Of a DNA stretch of 64,000 nt, positions 1 to 10,828 are shown one piece after another; position 1 is the first letter of the stretch; every line of letters starts with the position of its first letter. The position numbers were made by a program, and so were the translations under genes. This DNA comes from Clarireedia homoeocarpa (taxonomy: Eukaryota > Ascomycota > Leotiomycetes > Helotiales > Rutstroemiaceae). The stretch is from positions 310,001 through 374,000 of the forward strand of contig LNKV01000023.1 of the NCBI GenBank assembly GCA_001465935.1. Direction: 5' to 3'. The notes beneath the pieces were generated by a model. The model saw only the letters and a list, made by a program, of their open reading frames with translations, was not told the DNA's origin and made no database searches.

Positions 1-1866
1 CTGGCTGGTCCAAAGATATGCGCTTAATATGCGCGCATTTCAAACAAATATAGATGAGATAAATCATATTTAAAGCATTAGCGTAGCATTAATCCATAAC
101 CGCAATACCCATACCGGAGAATAGTATTGTTGGTCGTGAAGGAAGGAAAGTACCCGCGAAAATATAATTCAAAAACGTGATCATCAGTCTGCCTTTCCAT
201 TAGAATGACGACTTAGGAAATGCAAGATACAGAAACCCGGAATAGCATCAACCCACCCTAAGAGCTCCTTGGAACCCCTGACTTAGAGTATGTAGACCTC
301 GGAGACAAATAGTGTAAATGGTAGTTGTAAAGGAGACTCGTGGGAAAATACCCGAGAAGCCGATCCAGAACCCGTACTCTGACCAAAGAACATGAAACTT
401 GTTCTGTTTGCCGGACCTGAAAGCGACACCAATTGGTGCCCAGTAATCATGCAGAGATACTTATCAATCACATAATGCTTCCGTCTTGATGTTGGTGGTG
501 TGCAACGCCACTTGCCTAGCCGATTATGTGGCCCGCCAGGAGACCGAGCTACAGCGGTGGATAGACAAGAAAAACGTTCGTATTTGTGGGAAACATGTAT
601 TTTACCAGATGCCGTCCTAGTTCCGAGACTTTGAGAGAACGAGAACGAACAATAAGTATCTCGATTGCATGTTTATGGCCCAGGCCGACATTTGCGTGAG
701 CCTAGTGGACATGCAATGATCTGTGGGTGAGCCCAAGGTTTCTTTCCCCCATATGTAAGCCCTCAAGTCCACTGATATAGCAACAATCACAGTGTATATC
801 TCGCACTGCATCGTTGATTCTGGAACTTGTAAGCGGAAGGAGGTGTGGGCATCCAACAGTTGGTAATGACCACGCAGCGATGGGACTATTGGACATCGAT
901 GCTGCGAAATATCCAACGCAATGTGAGGCTATGGATTGGTCGACACACTGTAATTATTGGCTTTTCGGAACGTATATTGACAGTCTCGGGAAGTAAAATA
1001 GCACCCTGATAGGGCCTTGGGCAGTGATATCTTAGTGCAAGCTCGCTTTTCGAAGATAGGGGGTGTCGAGATACCTATGAACTGTACGATTTCACAGATA
1101 TGTTTTAGGCCCTCCATTCCGAGTTGCGATCCATACTTGATCAATTGATGTAGGAATTCTAGCAGATAGCTCTCAAAAGCAGAAGTGCGGTGTAAACTTC
1201 TCGCGGCAGATGCGCAATATGGCAAAGTCGATCCATGTGCGTAACATTCGCACAATCTGGCCAAGGAAAGCAAGGTATCATCTCTGCGGCACTGCATCCC
1301 CCAGGCGAAGAACTGTGTAGTGTCAGAATGGCGTCGCAGGATCACCATTCTGTTCGTGTCCTCTGAGCCAGAAACTATTGATAGCTCCGAAGGACATAGA
1401 AAGATACCCCGCCATTGAGGATTATTTTATGCATCTGAACATGTAAACCCTGGTCCTGGTCCTGGTCCTGGTCCTACTCGCGCCGATCTTGAGCTACAGT
1501 AATGTTGCGCTAAGCCTGTTTGCCTGTTCGGCTTACTATAGAGAAGTCAAGCAAATACGTGCAGGCGGTGTATTTTCGGTTTCGATCAATTGGGTGAGGC
1601 TGACGACTACAGTAATCTGTAACCAGCATCTTCGAAATCTTTTTAGCGCCGCATCTAGACTGCATCTTGGTACGACATCCTTCCACCGAGTGGTGTAGTA
1701 TTGTTGATAACGCATGATGCTCGACGAACCTGTGGCGTTGATATGACTTCTGATTGGGGAGATATATGTTGCCCTCACCAGCAATGGCGTCGCCTTATGC
1801 TGCCTTGATTCAGGCTGACTTTTGCGTGCGAACTACAAGTGATGTTCGCCCGGAGGCATCTACATG
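1..1866. other. Left spacer, no firm gene
   Basis: I can support no complete gene here. A minus-strand reading frame of about 160 codons (roughly 1425 down to 929) looks protein-like: it has mixed composition, many Cys and Leu, and no low complexity. It has no recognisable domain and ends abruptly, so it may be an eroded gene or an exon of one. A second minus-strand frame follows at 916-617. A short tandem run of the unit GGTCCT lies at about 1450-1474. Confidence 0.4.
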
Positions 1867-1873
1867 TATAAAA
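1867..1873 (+). promoter_or_regulatory. TATA box of the AAA ATPase gene
   Basis: The sequence TATAAAA stands about 130 bases before the ATG at 2000. It is followed by a pyrimidine-rich leader (CCCCTCTCACC, then TCTCTTCC), which is the usual arrangement for a fungal core promoter and transcription start. Confidence 0.55.
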
Positions 1874-1999
1874 GGCTCACAATTTCCCCTCTCACCTGAA
1901 TCTCTGCTTGGAGAAGAATAAGATAGTCTGATACTACTCCATCTAATTTCTCTTCCATATTTCTACGACCTTCTTCAAGATCAATTGAACCTTGCTGCA

Positions 2000-3523
2000 A
2001 TGGATGCCCACAGTCGCGCCCAACAAGGCTGGCAACATTTGAACTCAGCTCCGCGTTCTGATGTTGAGCTGATGTTCCTCCATGATCTTCAAAAAATCTA
2101 TCTACACCACAGCGTCAGACGCATCAACCCCGGTGAATGTGATCTTATCGGTTACGCCAACGCAGGCTTTGCGGTCGCCATTCGTGATGAAAATGCTCAA
2201 AACCACACCATACAGTCTTTCAAGGCTCCCAAGTCCCGTCTTGAAGAGACGGCTGGAACGCTCGAGGAAGATATCAAGTTTGGCAGATGGTTGTACAAAT
2301 GGGGCGAGAACGAATACATCGTCTATCAGATCAAATATCACGTGCCATTTCAACCTCCACAACGGAGTGTCTATGTACTCTCACCAAAGGTCCAGAATGC
2401 CGTCGGCGAATATGAAGATGATCACTCTCATACAGACTCACTTCTCCTCGTTGTCGGAAAGTGGTCCAGCCAGTTACATGACGAGATATATGTCTTCGAT
2501 GATCATGCTTGGGAAAAGGACAGGAGTCTTTGGGAATCGATCAAAAATGCGTCTTGGGACGATGTCATCCTTAATCAGGCTATGAAACACAACCTCATCT
2601 CCGACGTTCAAGGCTTCTTCGATAACCAACTTCTCTATAAGAAGCTTGCTGTCCCTTGGAAGCGAGGTATCATCCTGCACGGAGTGCCTGGAAATGGAAA
2701 AACAATCTCAATAAAAGCTCTCATAAACTCTCTTTACAACAGATCCCCGCCTGTTCCAAGTCTCTACGTGAAGAGCTTCGACGGGAATTGCCACAGCCCG
2801 AAGTGGGCCATCAACCAAATCTTCAAACATGCCAGGACGATGGCCCCTTGTCTACTGATTTTCGAGGACTTGGATAGCCTCGTAACACCGAAGAACCGCT
2901 CCTACTTTCTCAATGAAGTCGATGGTCTTGAGGCCAACGATGGTATTCTCATGGTTGGGTCAACAAATCACCTCAGCAAGCTTGATCCCTCCATTTCCAA
3001 GAGGCCTAGCCGTTTTGATAGGAAATACCATTACAAGCTACCGAGTGAGGAGGAACGCAGGGCGTACTGCATGTTCTGGCGTGAAAAGTTGCTCAATAAT
3101 AATATGGTGGAATTCCCCGAGGAAGTCTGCCCTATCATTGTCAAATTGACCGAGGGTTTCAGTTTTGCTTATTTGAAGGAGCTATTCGTTATCTCCTTGC
3201 TCGGCATTGCTAGGAAGTCTGCAGAAACCGGCGAGGAGTATGATACTGGAAGTAGTACTTCTACCGATGATGGAATCGTTGTGGAGAGAGAGGAAACCAT
3301 GGAAGAAGTCAAGGATGGTGGTGCAGCAACAGATGAAGCCACATCGCCTGAAAAAGTTGCGAAGAAGAAAGTTATTCCAGAGGTTGAAGTTCCTGCTCAT
3401 CTTAAAGATAATGAGCTTTTGAAGGCTGTCACCATACATGCAAAGATGCTCTTGGATGAGATGGACAGCACGGATGCTGAGCTCGCGACTGCGCCGCAAG
3501 CACATGGTGAACTCGACGACTGA
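2000..3523 (+). CDS. AAA+ ATPase, unassigned subfamily
   Basis: A single-exon protein of 507 aa with one AAA+ ATPase core in its middle. Seen: Walker A GVPGNGKT, Walker B LLIFEDLD, sensor-1 GSTNH, and a likely arginine-finger region RPSRFDRKY, in the normal order. The roughly 200 residues before the core match no domain I recognise; the BCS1 N-terminal domain is not apparent although the core resembles the BCS1/YjoB type. The C-terminal ~90 residues are acidic and Lys-rich, probably disordered. Such proteins use ATP hydrolysis to remodel other proteins or complexes; the substrate and cell location here are unknown. The frame extends 15 nt upstream without an ATG, so the ATG at 2000 is chosen as start. 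A TATA box and CT-rich leader precede it. Confidence 0.88.
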   Translation: MDAHSRAQQGWQHLNSAPRSDVELMFLHDLQKIYLHHSVRRINPGECDLIGYANAGFAVAIRDENAQNHTIQSFKAPKSRLEETAGTLEEDIKFGRWLYKWGENEYIVYQIKYHVPFQPPQRSVYVLSPKVQNAVGEYEDDHSHTDSLLLVVGKWSSQLHDEIYVFDDHAWEKDRSLWESIKNASWDDVILNQAMKHNLISDVQGFFDNQLLYKKLAVPWKRGIILHGVPGNGKTISIKALINSLYNRSPPVPSLYVKSFDGNCHSPKWAINQIFKHARTMAPCLLIFEDLDSLVTPKNRSYFLNEVDGLEANDGILMVGSTNHLSKLDPSISKRPSRFDRKYHYKLPSEEERRAYCMFWREKLLNNNMVEFPEEVCPIIVKLTEGFSFAYLKELFVISLLGIARKSAETGEEYDTGSSTSTDDGIVVEREETMEEVKDGGAATDEATSPEKVAKKKVIPEVEVPAHLKDNELLKAVTIHAKMLLDEMDSTDAELATAPQAHGELDD

Positions 3524-4013
3524 GAAATGTTAGCCATCTGCTGAATACATGTATCAAGCTTCATTTTCCAGTGTTACGGAATATATATATATATATATAT
3601 TTGGCCTGGATGCTTTCGTTTCGTCTACATTTCTAATGACCAGATACTCTACACGTTCGTTACTATCCAATATAAATGATTTTCTTACCAAACAAAATTC
3701 ACTGCTTGCAAGTTAACTATACGTTTGTGTATGAACTCCCCACTTGTAAAATGTTCATCTAATCCGTGATTTCACCAAAAAGTGATTTCACCAAAAATGC
3801 TAGCTACGATTAGGAGCTCTTGAATTACAATGACATCTTCCACCAATAGCCCACTCCCACTACTATAACAAATCCCTTCCTCGCCCGTCACACCTTGTAC
3901 TATACCCAAAAATCCCCACACCGCTCCCCCCTTTTCAAAAACACTCTCTTCTCTGCGTACCTCCTTCCCAATCCCCTCCCTCACTAACACAATATAACAT
4001 AACATAACACAAC

Positions 4014-4044
<31 letters not shown>

Positions 4045-5199
4045 TCCTAAAACTTTTTTTTTTATCTAGAGCCTACCCGCTTCATCATCACCGTCATCCT
4101 CCCCGCCGTCGCCTCGCAGCCTCTCGCTGTATAGACATACACACACATACACATACACACACACACACACGAACACACACCTATAATAACCCCCCCCCCC
4201 CTTCTCTCTCCTCTCATTCTCCCCATTCATTAAAAAAAAAAAAAAACCCCCCCCCTCCACACACACCCTCCCAGCCCGCACTATCCTATCCTATCCTCTC
4301 TCCTCTCATCTTCTCCTCCTTTCTCTAGCTTTAGTTTAGATTATAGATCATCGATCGCAAGTCAAGAGAGCAAATAACCAAATAAACATAAACAAGGTGA
4401 AGAAGTGAACAAGTGAAGTAAGTGAACAAGTAGTTAACTATAATATAAATAAGTAACTAACTAACTAGCCTACTGTACTGTACTGTACTGTACTGTACGT
4501 ACAGTAAAATATATATATATATATATATATATAATAATATCCAAGACCTTCTTGCCTCCTTTTCAAGGAATCAAGGATAGAATATAAAAATGAATGAATG
4601 AATTATGAATGAAGATTACAAGGATGGGTAAGTAGGAAGAGACTTCCCTCTTCTCTTCCCCCCCTCTCCCCCCAAAAAATATTATATAGAAACGAAAGAA
4701 AGAAAGAAAGAAAGAAAGTCAAAATGCCTATCCATTGATATGATACGATTTAACTAAACGATTCCTCACCATCCCATCCCATCCCAATCCTCAAGATAAA
4801 ATCCCGAACCAACATAAAAGAGAATCCCATGCCATGTCATGCTATCTCATATATACTGATAGCTTGATCAACTATGCTATACTGTAACTATGCCCTCCCG
4901 ACTGACGCAAACCCGAGCCCATCCACCCACCACTCGCAATCGCCATCAAAATCAAGGATTGAAATGCAAAGCAAGAAATAACACCCCAACGCCACTGCAT
5001 ACATACATACATGCACCACGGAGCCAGACCATCCCATATTGCATGTGTCAATTGCCCTATTCCCATTTTCATTTTCATTTCCATATTTTATATTCGCCAT
5101 ATGCCATCTCCGCACCAGCTAATCACCAAGCTGGCCCTTAGCCCCATTCCTCACATACCCACACGCACATGCCGTCCACTCACCCTCTTCCCCTCACTA
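3524..5199. repeat. Microsatellite-rich spacer
   Basis: Both neighbouring genes end here (convergent), so this is 3' flanking DNA. It is dense in simple repeats: (AT)n at 3580-3601, (TTTC)n at about 4014-4046, (CA)n at about 4136-4172, a C run at 4190-4201, an A15 run directly followed by C9 at 4232-4255, (TACTG)n at about 4471-4497, (AT)n at about 4506-4532 and (GAAA)n at about 4694-4718. No coding sequence is evident. Confidence 0.75.
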
Positions 5200-7619
5200 T
5201 CACGGATTCCAACTATTCATAAAGCCCCAAAAACTATCACTTCCAAAATCGCCCTCAAACTGCCACGCCTCGGGTGTCGCATAGCTCATCTGCTGCTGCA
5301 ACAAATCCTGCTGCTGCAATCCCTCGAAACCCCCTCCCAGATTCCCAAAATCAGCACTAGTGCTGAGTTCATTGAACAGAAGATCATGCATCGGCTGCAG
5401 GGGAGCGATGGATGTGAAATCGTATGCTTGCGGAGGCGGAGAGATGTGGTTATTGGGATTGGGATTTGTATTAGAACCGGAGAAGGAATCCCATTGTACG
5501 GAAGAGTTAGGAGTAGCGACTGAAGCAGCTGGTGTGTTGTTTGTGGTGAGGTTTGAGATGGTGGGGAGGGTGTATTGTGTTGATGAGGTGGTGGACATAG
5601 AGGAAGGATCTGTGGAAGAAGCTGGGGAGACATGCGATTGAGAATCAACTGAGCGCAGGAGCTGGGATGAAAGATTTGTCGAGACAGTCGAGGCTTTTGT
5701 GCTACTTTCGCTTGGCGTTGAAACATCTTGTGGTTTGACTGTACCTAAAGCTTTCTTAAGGCGAATGTTGATCGCTTTAAGAACACCTGATGCTGTGTTT
5801 GCGATGGTGTTTCGACCGACCATCGTGTGGAATCTTTCCATTGCCCAGTCGAAATGCTGGAGTGTGCTTTCCAGTAAATCTCGATTCTCGAATGGATGGA
5901 GGATATAGATGGCGGCGGAGAGAATAATGGCGTCAAAGGTATTGAGAACGAGATTGTACATTTTGTAATGTTTGGTCTGTAGCATGTTGAAATATTCTCG
6001 TTGGACACGAAGGATATCTAATGCAGCTTCTAAGGCTGATCTACGACTTGACGTACTGGTGCAGATATATGGTCTATGTAGAGCCATGATGGTGAAAGCT
6101 GCTCCATTTTGGAAGATCAGTCGAGAACCCTGAATCCAGTAGCAATCGGGATGATTATCGAATGTGATATCTGGATTTTCGGCTCTGAAATACGGCGGAC
6201 AAAGCATATGAATCTGTTTGATGTTTGCATGCATTTTCTCAACTTTCAATGCATCACTTGGTCGTGGTCCATCTTTTTCGAGTTGATAGATATCCCAAAG
6301 TGGTGCCATAACCTCGACTTGCCATAAAAGCATGGTTAGTGGTGTGGGAGGATCAGTCGCGGATCGCAACGCAGGAGGTACTTCACGGCGATTCTTCGGT
6401 ATAGGCGCATCGATTGGAAAAGGTGGTCTTGGATCACGTATGTCAATGGTTGTAGGTCGTCCAAGGACCAAAGCCATATGCACATCCCACAATGATAGTA
6501 CCAGCCAAGTTCTCCTTCGAAGTTGTTGATGCCATAAATGCGCGAACCCTTCTTCTGGTACGTGGTGCCGCTGAACATCAAAGTTGTCTTTCTGAAGGTC
6601 TATCTCTTGAGCATCTCTAATAGTCTGCGATAATGAATGCCAGCTCTCCGCAACCATGCCACTGTATTTGAGGTATGCCGTTCTAACGAATCCAGCCTGA
6701 ACTGTCACAAGTGTGGTGTTGCGCTTGCCCAATAGTGATAAGATGCTTACTCCGGATTCGCTGTAGTCCGCCGCCAGGTCATCGAATGACATGCCGGCCG
6801 CATACTTGAGCGCGTCTAAGCTAGGGTCATAGTCTGGTGGTTGAAATTGCAACGCCATCGCCAGGGTCTGGAAGAGCAGTGCGGGAAAGAACTGAAGATC
6901 TGGAGGGAGCTCCTGCGGGCCTTTGTTTAAAGTCGTGAAGGATAAGTTGTTCCAGTTCCTGAGATGATCTCTAAAAGTTGCTTCATCTAATGCATAGTAT
7001 TGAAAGTTCACTTCGTGGAAAAATGTCTCTAAAAGCATCTCGATGTATGGTCTGGATGGCAATTGTCGAATCAGGCTCTTGTATTTTTCGCGCAAGCCAT
7101 TGTGCTCTGCAGTTGCCGGACAATCGCTGGCAGTCAACTGGGCGGCATCGTTGACTTCGTTCTCGATCGTCTTGAAGATTCCCAAGGTTGTATGTTGTGC
7201 TCCATTTGACTTTGAGTATCCGAGTGCACTAACTTTGGCCGCGGAGTCGGACTCGTGGTGATCTCCATTCGCATAATCACCATTTGATAATCTGAGATCC
7301 TCTAATAACTGCTGTTTCCGGGCAGATTCGTTCTCGTATCTGCATAGCGATTGTTTATTTCGATTCACACAATGGGAACAAGGGAATTGCCGGTCGCACT
7401 AGATATGTGGTTAGAGAGGCGTGCTTCTGTAGAAATCATAAAGACAATGAATGAGTGGTTGGGGGAGAGGGGGAGGGGGGGAGGGGGTTGGTGATGAGGA
7501 GGAAAGGAAACCTTTTGTTTGCGCCTATGACATTCGGTGCATGATATCACTACTCTTTTTCTCTTTTTGGGCGCCTTTTGGGGAGCAATTGATGCTGTGT
7601 TCTGCGATTCAATCTTCAT
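5200..7619 (-). CDS. Zn2Cys6 fungal-specific transcription factor
   Basis: Nuclear zinc-cluster regulator of 768 aa in two exons: 7619-7512 and 7398-5200, with a 113-nt intron (donor gtttcc, acceptor ctag). Splicing joins the zinc cluster, residues 27-55, spacing CX2CX6CX5CX2CX8C: exon 1 gives the first two Cys (CTEC) and exon 2 the other four. A basic KKRKR run just before it is a likely nuclear signal. Residues of about 120-420 fit the fungal-specific TF domain (PF04082 type). The C-terminal ~200 residues are Ser/Thr/Asn- and Gln-rich, as in activation regions. The ATG at 7619 is chosen; an in-frame ATG at 7769 would add about 50 residues unlike these factors. Target genes cannot be inferred. 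Its promoter is the long spacer to 10.8 kb. Confidence 0.88.
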
Positions 7620-9378
7620 GATGAGTGATGGGACCCTTTTTGGGGAGGGTTTGTGAAGGGAATGACGAGGCGGGAAAAGACAAATGAATAAATAGGTGGA
7701 TGCGTGCGTGGATGTACAGACGGGACGAGTGATGATACGACTAGGAATGCTATTTTTTTTGCGCCCCACGCGATCTCAGTATGGGGTGAGAATTGAGCGA
7801 GTGCAAAGAATGACGGGCGGGCTGCCTCAACTTTTTTCCAGCGTTCCCCTCAAGCTTTTTACCCCACAGATTGGACCGATTTGGGTATGTCGGGCAGGAT
7901 CTTGATGATAATGTCGATTATGGAACGGAAGCATAAAGAGGAGCTGGAATATGTAGAATTCGAAGCGGTGTCGCGCTGTTACTTGTAGATATTCTAAGTG
8001 CAAAACCAAGTATCCTCGTAAAAGCCGCCGCTTGCTTATAGCTTGTACGTAGTCAGTCAGTGGCCATAATCATGAAGATATCGCAGTGCACCGCACTTTG
8101 CAAAAACTGACAATTTGAATCCTTGTATGGGTTGTACTCGTCTTGGTTCTCCGTGGTGACAGGATTTTGTGCTCAGCTATGTATGGAAGTGTCGATGTTT
8201 TTCGGACTTAGGCGACAGACTGAATCTGCTGATTTTCGGACTTTACGACGAGCGCCTGGGTGCTTGGTGCTTTGTGCTTGGTGCTTTGTGCTTTGCACTC
8301 TGTTCGTTCCTTAGAATGCAGGCACCAAGAGTGGGATTGGAGGGATTGGTGGGGTTGGGATTGGTCGCAGTACGAGGGGCACAAGATTGGTTGGTCGTCT
8401 TGGACTGCTCATGGTACAGTGCAGTGTGCAGTGTGAGTGTGAGTGTGAGTGTGTGTAGTGAGTGTGTACGAAGCACTGGGCAGAAGGGTCAAGTGTTGAG
8501 TGCAAGAGCAAGTGAGTGCAAGTGCAAGTGCAAGTGTCGGAGAAAGGGCATGCATTGTGCCGACAATCGACTTTCCTCGGATCGGCTAGGCCAGCAATTA
8601 CTTTGGGACTAGGCCAGCCACTACTTTGGACTAGGTACCAGGTACATATATCTAGATCTGGAGTTTGAGCTAGAAGCATTTCGAATGCAGCTGATTTCTC
8701 CCAAAACTATCAAAATTCAACGGCTGAAGCAAGGGAGGAGCCGGGCGCAGCGCCACTGACAAATACTCCCCGTGACTCCGTCCGTCCTCATCTACATAGT
8801 ACATAGTACTACCTACCGTACATACCGTCAATGTACTTGTATGCACTGGCGGGCAGATATTTTCTTGTGCAGGAATTTTGTGCAGGAATTCCTTGCTTTT
8901 TGGCTTTGGAACTCGACAGACATTATTCAAGACCAAACGGCTATTCGTCCATGTGTATGCACGACGAATCAGTCTCGCTGCTCCAGGCTCAAAGTACTGT
9001 ACAAGCAGTGGGCCCACAATCTAGGCTGAGCTGCAGGGTTTCCAGCGATTCGGACATAGCCGTGCATTGTACAAGTATCGTATCTCACCCATCCACTCTA
9101 CGGAGTATGGGATGTGGAAGGAAGAATGTAAACGTCCCAAAACTGCAGTAGTGAGGATATATTTGCCATCTTATCATGTGGGAAGAGAGAATGCGAAAAG
9201 GTACCATCTAGCTACCTCGAGTCACGCCAGTACCAGAGTCTCTCCACGGAATTCCCGCAAACTTCCGGCCAATTGTCGGAAAGGAAGCGGCACCTCTTGG
9301 ACCCTATTTGCATCATTGGCAACTCAGGCGCTTGGTGCTTGGAGCTTGGAGCTTGCTTTTGGAGGTTGGAGATATTTT

Positions 9379-9455
9379 CCATCTCCCATCTCCCATCTTC
9401 CATCTCCCATCTCCCATCTTCCATCTCCCATCTCCCATCTTCCATCTCCCATCTT
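9379..9455. repeat. Minisatellite of CCATCTCC units
   Basis: Tandem array built from CCATCTCCCATC and CCATCTTCCATC variants, giving a higher-order period of about 21 bases repeated roughly 3.5 times. It is immediately followed by an AT-rich tract. The units touch one another without unique spacers, so this is not a CRISPR-like array. Confidence 0.85.
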
Positions 9456-9778
9456 CTATTACATATATATATGGTCTATAGAACTTCTTTGCCCTCGAGG
9501 CACTCGTGCAAGAAGACTCCAAGTGCGATGAAAGCAGCAAGGAAGAATGAAAACAAGAGGATCTAGAAGAGAGGATTTCTGCTAAAGTTACTGTGGATGG
9601 CTAGCCTTCTTCTTATTAAAAAGGATCAAGAGGCACACCTGCCCACTCCCATTTGCCGGAATTTCCCAACTTAGACGCCTGAATATGTAGATCTTTCCCG
9701 ATAACGCGGCATGACGTCAGAGGATCGGGAATTTCTTTCCTGGTAACTTGTCCTTCCTTTCCATTTGAAGCAGAATTT

Positions 9779-9830
9779 GGTAATCTGGTAATCTGGTAAT
9801 CTGGTAATCTTGTAATCTTGTAATTTGGTA
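9779..9830. repeat. 8-bp tandem repeat GGTAATCT
   Basis: About six copies of GGTAATCT in tandem. The last copies drift to TGTAATCT and TGTAATTT, which indicates gradual decay toward one end. Confidence 0.85.
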
Positions 9831-10828
9831 AATTTCGTTTCGTTCAACTTTGTCCAACCTGTCCGTCCGTAACTTTTCCTCCGGTCCACTCACGGTCCAA
9901 GGGTCCTTTCATCTTGCACTCTTATTGTAAAAAGACTGCGTGCACTTGTGCAGATGCTCTAGAACATACTATTTACGACATTATCTGTCACACTTTTTTT
10001 TCCCATCTAAGCCCCAACCTGCGCGCTTGACGTTATTTCTCTCAGCGCGAGGGCCGGGGCCGAGGGCGAGGGCGAGGGCGAGGGCCTCTCCGCATATGAC
10101 ACCTCCCTTGTACTGACACACACCACACACCCACCACACACCCACCACACCACACCACACCATATATCTCTGCAAATAACAGCCAGGGAACCAACCCACT
10201 TCAACCCAGCACTCACTACGCACAAATTTCACAATTTGGATACCGTGATACCTTGGTCCTTTGAGCCCTTGATTGACTCCTGGACACCTTTCATTGGCGC
10301 CTGTGACATTCGTTTTGTTTCCTGCGAATATCGATATCGACGACCAAACACTAAAAGTCTAGAAATCCTTGCTTCTCCTACCCCGGTAAAAGTCGAGGGA
10401 CGAGGGAAGAGGGAAAAGGGAGAAGGAAGACGTTGGATAAGACTGCACAGTTGCCTCTGCGCACCTAGAACGGAACGTTAGAAAGGAGGGGACGGGTGGA
10501 CCAAATGCAACCGATTCAATGTGAGCGACCAATGTCCTTGTGTTCTTCATCTGCCTGCCCTATCATTACACCTCTCCCAGAGTCCTCTCCGCCGGAAAAC
10601 GAACAGATTGTTGATGTTGATCTTTGTGTTTCGAATGCAGCAAACAGATTTCATCTCTACATCTTACCGAAGAACTCTACTCGAGAGACCACCAATAACC
10701 AATAACCAATAACCAATAACTAATAACTTGTTCTCTTCACTCACACTCATCACCACCTAGCCATCAGTCGATTTGTTTCTTCTCCTTCACTCTGGTGAAC
10801 GGTTCGAGGCAGAATAGATTGAGCGCAG

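Larger units (their letters stand above)
7620..10828. other. 3.2-kb spacer between divergent regulators
   Basis: This is the shared upstream region of the zinc-cluster factor (minus) and the histidine kinase (plus). I see no convincing gene; the open frames are made of repeats. It holds a GTGA/GTGT-rich run at about 8424-8465, AAGTGC repeats at about 8509-8537, two minisatellites (listed separately), a CACACC-rich run at about 10118-10165, and four AATAACC-like units at about 10690-10728. Its length suggests long leaders or extended promoters. Confidence 0.6.

Noticed and set aside
4066..4281. Minus-strand frame of 71 aa
   Set aside because: Made of poly-G, poly-T and (GT)n translations in a microsatellite block.
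5200..7619. Secondary-metabolite or nutrient-use gene cluster around the zinc-cluster factors
   Set aside because: No synthase, transporter or tailoring enzymes lie beside either factor; the neighbours are unrelated housekeeping or orphan genes.
8169..8679. Open frames on both strands at 8.2-8.7 kb
   Set aside because: They arise from GTGA/GTGC-type repeats with few stops in any frame; the composition is Ser/Cys/Val cycles, not protein-like.
9200..9570. Three overlapping frames with repeated peptides across the CCATCTCC array
   Set aside because: They are simple translations of a minisatellite; no ATG context, promoter or conserved sequence supports them. Also not a CRISPR array: units are contiguous with no spacers, and the genome is eukaryotic.
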